From Clarkia xantiana subsp. parviflora (lineage: Eukaryota > Streptophyta > Magnoliopsida > Myrtales > Onagraceae), in contig JAPTYO010000007.1 in the NCBI GenBank assembly GCA_036873135.1, positions 22,550,763 to 22,614,762 on the forward strand: 64,000 nt of DNA, given 5' to 3'. The notes beneath the pieces are model-generated. The model searched no databases. It worked only from the letters and a program-made list of their open reading frames with translations, and had not been told where the DNA came from. This document shows, piece after piece, positions 59,827 to 64,000 of this stretch (its first letter is position 1; every line of letters begins with the position of its first letter). A program made the translations under genes and the position numbers.

Positions 59827-60672
59827 TGTTTCGACCAAGTTATTGCGGGCTGTCTGCCGGATAACTTGTCGAGGTCTTCTAGTTGGATGTGAGCTAAATC
59901 CGCCTTCTAGTGTTGCGCGCGGGCTTTAGCTTTGTCTTCCGAATGAGGGCAAGTCTCTCCGGGTCTCTAGCGGGACGTCCGTCGGCACCTGCAAAGGAGC
60001 GTTACCAAGCAGTCCCTGTGGAGAGGGGGGGGGGGGTGCTTGGCGTGCTCACTCCGACGCTCAACATCAGTAGTTTTCTAGAGAGAGAAAGAGAGGGTTT
60101 TTAGAGAGAAGTCAGAGCTTTTTCCCGAGCTTGCCCAAAGTGATTTTGGAATGAATTGAATTGTTCACCCCCAAGGTGGCTATTTATAGGCAACCTTGGA
60201 CCGTAAACCGGTTTTGACCCGGTTCAATGGGGAAATGTGAACCGGGATGCAGGGGTAAGCTCTGGGAAAAGGGGCTCTGACGTACGTCTCAGGCGGCTGT
60301 CATGCACGGGACGCGCGCGCCTCTGAAACAAAGGTCTCGGACACATAGGAGTTAGTGTAAAAATCGGGTCTCCGTATACGTCCGAGGTAAAATGGGGGGT
60401 GTGCGCGACACCCCCCGGGTGTGGAACTTACCCGGAATTCCGGGTAAGCCTAGGCTTACCCGGAATTCCGGGTAAGCTAAGCTTACCCGGAATTTTCCGG
60501 GTAAGCTAGACTTACCCGGAATTTCCGGGTAAGCCCCCCGGGGATGCCGGGCAAGCTCAAAACTTGCCCGGTTTTCCCCGGTTAGCTGGAATTTGGGCTT
60601 TTGCGGTGAGTCCCGTACGTGCATGAGGTCCGAATAATTAAAACCGAGCCCGGATCACGCGTATGTCCATCA
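59827..60672 (-). mobile_element. 5' LTR (right) of the non-autonomous element
   Basis: 846 bases. Same as the left LTR apart from a C/T change (TGTCTGCCGG), a longer G run (about 60026-60036) and one palindrome fewer. TATA box on the minus strand at 60181-60190 (CCTATAAATA). Confidence 0.93.
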
Positions 60673-60686
60673 CCATCCACTTTAGA

Positions 60687-60694
<8 letters not shown>

Positions 60695-60752
<58 letters not shown>
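60695..60752. repeat. (AT)n microsatellite
   Basis: About 29 AT units directly left of the Pack-MULE; a matching tract lies at its right end, so the element probably inserted into a TA repeat. Confidence 0.95.
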
Positions 60753-60754
<2 letters not shown>

Positions 60755-60898
60755 GTTAATACATAGTTTGGTTACTTCGTTTGTCAGTGTGACCGTTTGG
60801 TTCAAACATGTGCATTTTAGTTACATACGTTTACAAATGTGATTGTTTAGTTAACCTGAGATTAAATGTCCAAAATACCCTTTATATATTATTTTTTA

Positions 60899-61648
60899 GG
60901 GTTAAGAACCTATGAAAGGTCTGAACTATCACTCATGTTAACGGGAGAGGTCTGAAATTTAAAAAGTTAATAACGGAGGTCTGAAATTTCAGTTTTGTTG
61001 ATAACAGCGGTCTCCGTTAGTTTTTTCCGTTAAAACTAACGGAAGTTGGTCACATGCTTGGCATGTGACCGGAAATAAAATAAATTTCCAAAAATGCCCT
61101 TCTATCAAGTGTGCCCCTCACATGCTTGGAGTGAAAAGACTAAAATGCCCTTGAAGCCACCACGGTACTCCGGCGACCACCAATCGTACTCCGGCGACCA
61201 CCATCGTACTCCGGCGACCACCTCCAAGGCTCCGATTGGGCCCAAATCGGAGCAACAGAGCTCCGATCGGAGCTTTTTTTGGCTCCGATCGGAGATTTTT
61301 TGCTGAGGTGGTGGCCGGAGTCGGGTTGCCGGAGTCGGGTGGTGGTGGCCGGAGTCGGGTGGTGGTGGCCGGAGTCAGGTGGCGGTGCCGGAGTTGGGTG
61401 GTTTTAATTTGACTTTAGAGGTAAAATTGTCATTTCACATTTCTTTAAATAAGATATTAAATAAAACAAAATATTAAAGGGGCAAAAATGTCATTTCACA
61501 CAATTATGTTAAATTTAACCCTAAAAATGGACGAAAAACCTCAAATCAACAAAGTTGAAATTTCAGACCTCTGTTATTAATTTTTTTAATTTCAGACCTC
61601 TCCCGTTAACATGGGTGATAGTTCAGACCTTTCATAGGTTCTTAACCC
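60899..61648. mobile_element. Non-autonomous MULE, GC-rich foldback family, copy 4 (nested)
   Basis: Starts GGGTTAAGAACCTATGAAAGG and ends with its inverse. Perfect 9-bp duplication TATTTTTTA at 60890-60898 and 61649-61657. The core has TACTCCGGCGACCACC units, GGTGGTGGCCGGAGTCGG units and CTCCGATCGGAGC palindromes. The TCACATGCTTGGCATGTGACC palindrome region is shared with copies 1-3. Confidence 0.88.
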
Positions 61649-61674
61649 TATTTTTTAATGAATTTTATGATGTT

Positions 61675-62230
61675 CTTACTTCCCACATACATGAAACTAC
61701 CTCATCAAATCACCCCCCTAAATCCCCTGAAATTCACTCCATCGATGTCGTCTCTCACATCTTCGATCAGCACCACGATAGTTGCGATGCATTAACCAAT
61801 TCTTCATATAGGTACTCCAGTTCCTACTCACAACTCCACCCACTCGTCAAATCCATTCGCCTCCATAGTCCACTGATTGAACATTTCTCAAGGGGTGATG
61901 TCGTCCTGCTTCTGTTACCTAACACTGTTTACTACCCCATTGATTTCCTTGAGTTTTTTTATTTGGGTGCCACTGTCACCATGATTCCTTATTGCAGTGG
62001 ATTGAAAATTAATCGACACATTCTTGATTGCGGTGTGCCTTCACTTTTACTACGGCTGATAGGGTTGCTGAAATCGAACCTAACAACTGATGCATATTCG
62101 ATTTCGAACCGAATAACCGCTGCATGTTCGAATTCACCCTATATCATTTGCAAGAGTTGGATTCGAGTCCTCAGTTCATTTTTTATTGAAGAAATTGAAG
62201 TTTTTTTTTTTATTTATGGAACTCGATGAA
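61675..62230 (+). pseudogene. 4-coumarate-CoA-ligase-like (acyl-activating enzyme) fragment
   Basis: The frame contains SIDVVSHIFDQHHDS, then YSQLHPLVKSIRLHS, then GDVVLLLLPNTVYYPIDFLE and YLGATVTMIPYCSGLKI and ILDCGVPSLLLR. This is the order of the N-terminal part of 4CL-like adenylating enzymes (YSQL...VKS, GDVVLLLLPNS, LGA.VT..NPL...EI..Q). The AMP-binding motif and everything after it are absent, so it cannot be an active enzyme. It lies inside inverted arms of a MULE, which points to capture. Confidence 0.7.
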
Positions 62231-62382
62231 GAACTTGACTTTATTAAATGTAAAGATAAAATCGTCATTTTATAACTATTTAATCACATTGGATCAAACA
62301 TAAGTAACTAAAAAATCACTTAAAAAATAAAAGTAACCATTCGATCACATTTAACAAACATAAATAACCAAATAATGTATTA

Positions 62383-62386
<4 letters not shown>

Positions 62387-62462
<76 letters not shown>
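62387..62462. repeat. (TA)n microsatellite
   Basis: About 38 TA units right of the Pack-MULE, followed by a tandem TACCCTCCGCTTCTCGT pair. Confidence 0.95.
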
Positions 62463-62464
<2 letters not shown>

Positions 62465-64000
62465 CTCCGCTTCTCGTTATATATATACCCTCCGCTTCTC
62501 GTATCCTAAACCAGCCTCCATCATCCTTTCCAATGCATTCACCAAAAAAAAAAATCCTTTCCAATGCAACCCTAACATCCGTTTTTTCAGCCCACCCTTT
62601 CCAATGCAACCATAACTAACCTCCGTTTTTTAATTTCCTAGACTAGCCTCGTTAAATTAATGTAACCACTTTTACACGTCTGTCCACCGACAATGGTTCA
62701 CTTTTGCCTCATATACTCTTTCTTCTGTATAGTTTTGCATCCTTCCAACCAACCCCATCATCATCGAAACGTCGGTCTGACGATGTCATTTCATCATTCA
62801 CACCGTCTCGCTTTGTAAGTGTATTGAGTAATAGTCATTCCAATTTTCCAAGAGAGAAGTGCAGACACATGAGGTTTGGCGGTCGGGTGGGTCGGTGATC
62901 TGGTGGTCAGATCAGGTGGGTGTTCAGACGATCGCTGCATGCTACATCGGTGACGATGGCTGGGTGGGGTGGTCTGACCGTCACTGCATACTCATCGCTC
63001 GACTTGTTTCCTGCATTGATGATATCCATATAGGTACTTGTTCTCGAATGAATGCTTCGTTAATTGACTCTGCGTCTCATGTGTAATTTGTACAACCGCC
63101 ATCCATGGCTATTTCCACTCTAACAGTGACTCCATTACCAACGCCTACAAGTTGCTTGATGAAATGTATCACCCAACTCTGCAGGTCATTAAACTATTTA
63201 TGGTTATGAGTACCGCCGATAAGACCATAATGTTTAATAATTTAAGTTTGTAGGCATAACTTTTCTTCTTTTTGGCGAACACATACACTGTTTTCTACTT
63301 TTACTGATCATCATACCATTTTTATGCTATGACTTCTTTGTTTTACTACTCCTTTAATATTTCTGATTTGTTTTTGGTTTGTACTATATATATGCTCCGT
63401 TGCATGATGATTAGTTAAATTAGCATAGGCTGTAATTGTATCATGCATTTTAGATGATCTTACAAAGTATTTGTGAAGAGAAAATAACATCTGAATAAAA
63501 AAAAAAATTTAATTGAAAGGGGTTAAAGTACTTTCTTTACATAGCTCTTACAACAAGCAAACATGACATATTTCTGAATTTTGTTGAGCAAGAAGGTAAG
63601 TTTATACTTAATTTTATACATGAGAATGGTGATGATAATATATATAATGGAGGTTAGCAGTTAACATAATGTAGATTAATGCAGAAACTCCCTACAAACT
63701 CTAGATAAGCTTACATCTTTGATCTTATAAACCATATATTAGCAATGTACTTACTGTGGTTAGAGAATTTGAAGGGCATCCATATAAAAATTTAAACCCG
63801 ACCAGGGTTAAACCCATACAAGGGTTCGATCCTGTATGGGTTTAACCTTGGCCTGCGTCCGACCGAGATCATGTCACTTAGTTCAGGCGATCTGGTATGG
63901 GTTAAATGTAGCCTAGGACTTGACCTTAACATGATCCAATCGAGCATACGATGGGTTGATAACCCTTGGCTAGTTTTTTTTTAAAACTACGAATTTTGAT
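62463..64000. other. Right end of window, no gene supported
   Basis: Short frames at 62704-62898 and 62859-63086 have no recognised motif. 62540-62630 has three CCTTTCCAATGCA repeats. At 63806-63847 there is a hairpin, GGTTAAACCCATACA with its inverse, in a MITE-like context rich in GTTAAACCC. Confidence 0.35.

Larger units (their letters stand above)
53201..60672 (-). mobile_element. Complete non-autonomous Tat-type LTR retrotransposon lacking pol
   Basis: 7,472 bases with two near-identical LTRs (53201-54072 and 59827-60672) and a perfect 5-bp target duplication CCATC (53196-53200, 60673-60677). Minus orientation: right LTR is the 5' one, followed by the primer-binding site and gag (59789-57873). 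Gag abuts the 3' end of an oppositely directed multi-exon ORF (55954-57945). No protease, RT, RNase H or integrase remains. A polypurine-like GGGGGCAAG borders the left LTR. LTR differences are a few bases, a G-run length and one hairpin unit, so it inserted recently. Confidence 0.95.
60753..62386. mobile_element. Probable Pack-MULE carrying a gene fragment
   Basis: Ends GGGTTAATACATAGTTTGG and, inverted from the right, GGGTTAATACATTATTTGG. The arms remain related for over 100 bases (TGTGA(C/T)CG, GGTTACTT words). Flanks are TATATATAT on both sides, compatible with a 9-bp duplication but uninformative within the microsatellite. The interior has a 4CL-like fragment and a nested MULE. Confidence 0.75.

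Noticed and set aside
58029..59892. Plus-strand frames opposite to gag, hydrophobic in translation
   Set aside because: Shadows of the minus-strand gag gene, which has clear domains.
62316..62609. Open frame rich in alternating Tyr and Ile on the minus strand
   Set aside because: It is a translation of the TA microsatellite.
63806..63847. GGGTTCGATCC resembling a tRNA T-arm
   Set aside because: No acceptor stem, D-arm or anticodon arm could be placed; it is the loop of a GGTTAAACCC hairpin.

Overview
The window is nuclear DNA of a flowering plant, most likely a eudicot. It has AT-rich intergenic DNA, GT-AG introns, and Ty3/gypsy (Tat-type) and Ty1/copia remains. It is dense in small TIR transposons. 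A TIR-domain resistance-gene exon is also present, a class absent from grasses. No database search was possible, so all family names come from reading motifs.

The host genes form a dispersed array of LURP-one-related (LOR, tubby-C-terminal fold) genes on the plus strand. All are built from the same three exons. LOR-A is at 2862-4521, LOR-B at 20912-22571, LOR-C at 28881-30173, LOR-D at 38822-40439 and LOR-E at 49988-52737. A decayed exon-3 remnant lies at 17682-17815. LOR-A and LOR-B sit in a 5.68 kb block (1-5677 and 18051-23727) repeated at an offset of exactly 18,050 bases, with one difference noticed. A further, more diverged partial copy lies at 24152-25951. One truncated TIR-domain exon (48000-48445) lies just upstream of LOR-E.

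The spacer between LOR-A and LOR-B is a Tat-lineage Ty3/gypsy element (7071-17681) that lacks its 5' LTR. It carries gag-pro-RT-RNaseH, a second RNase H plus integrase after a frameshift, a variable tandem-repeat zone, a multi-exon antisense ORF, a polypurine tract and a 3' LTR. Its left edge is fused to a broken LTR of another family. The intact version of that LTR is the solo LTR at 25957-26675, with target duplication GTCAT. A second, complete element (53201-60672, target duplication CCATC) is a non-autonomous relative in minus orientation. It has kept gag and an antisense ORF of the same type but lost all of pol.

The rest is dominated by non-autonomous DNA transposons. These include a hAT MITE in the promoter of LOR-A and LOR-B, a Harbinger-type MITE at 5690-6106, and several Mutator-like elements with GGG(T/A)TAA ends and 9-bp target duplications. 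One of these is a probable Pack-MULE (60753-62386) carrying a fragment of a 4-coumarate-CoA-ligase-like gene, itself invaded by another MULE. A palindrome-rich long-TIR element lies at about 42.26-44.23 kb. Decayed copia pol lies at 35.3-36.4 kb and 48.8-49.9 kb. The picture is a small defence-associated gene cluster expanded by tandem duplication and repeatedly remodelled by nested transposons.
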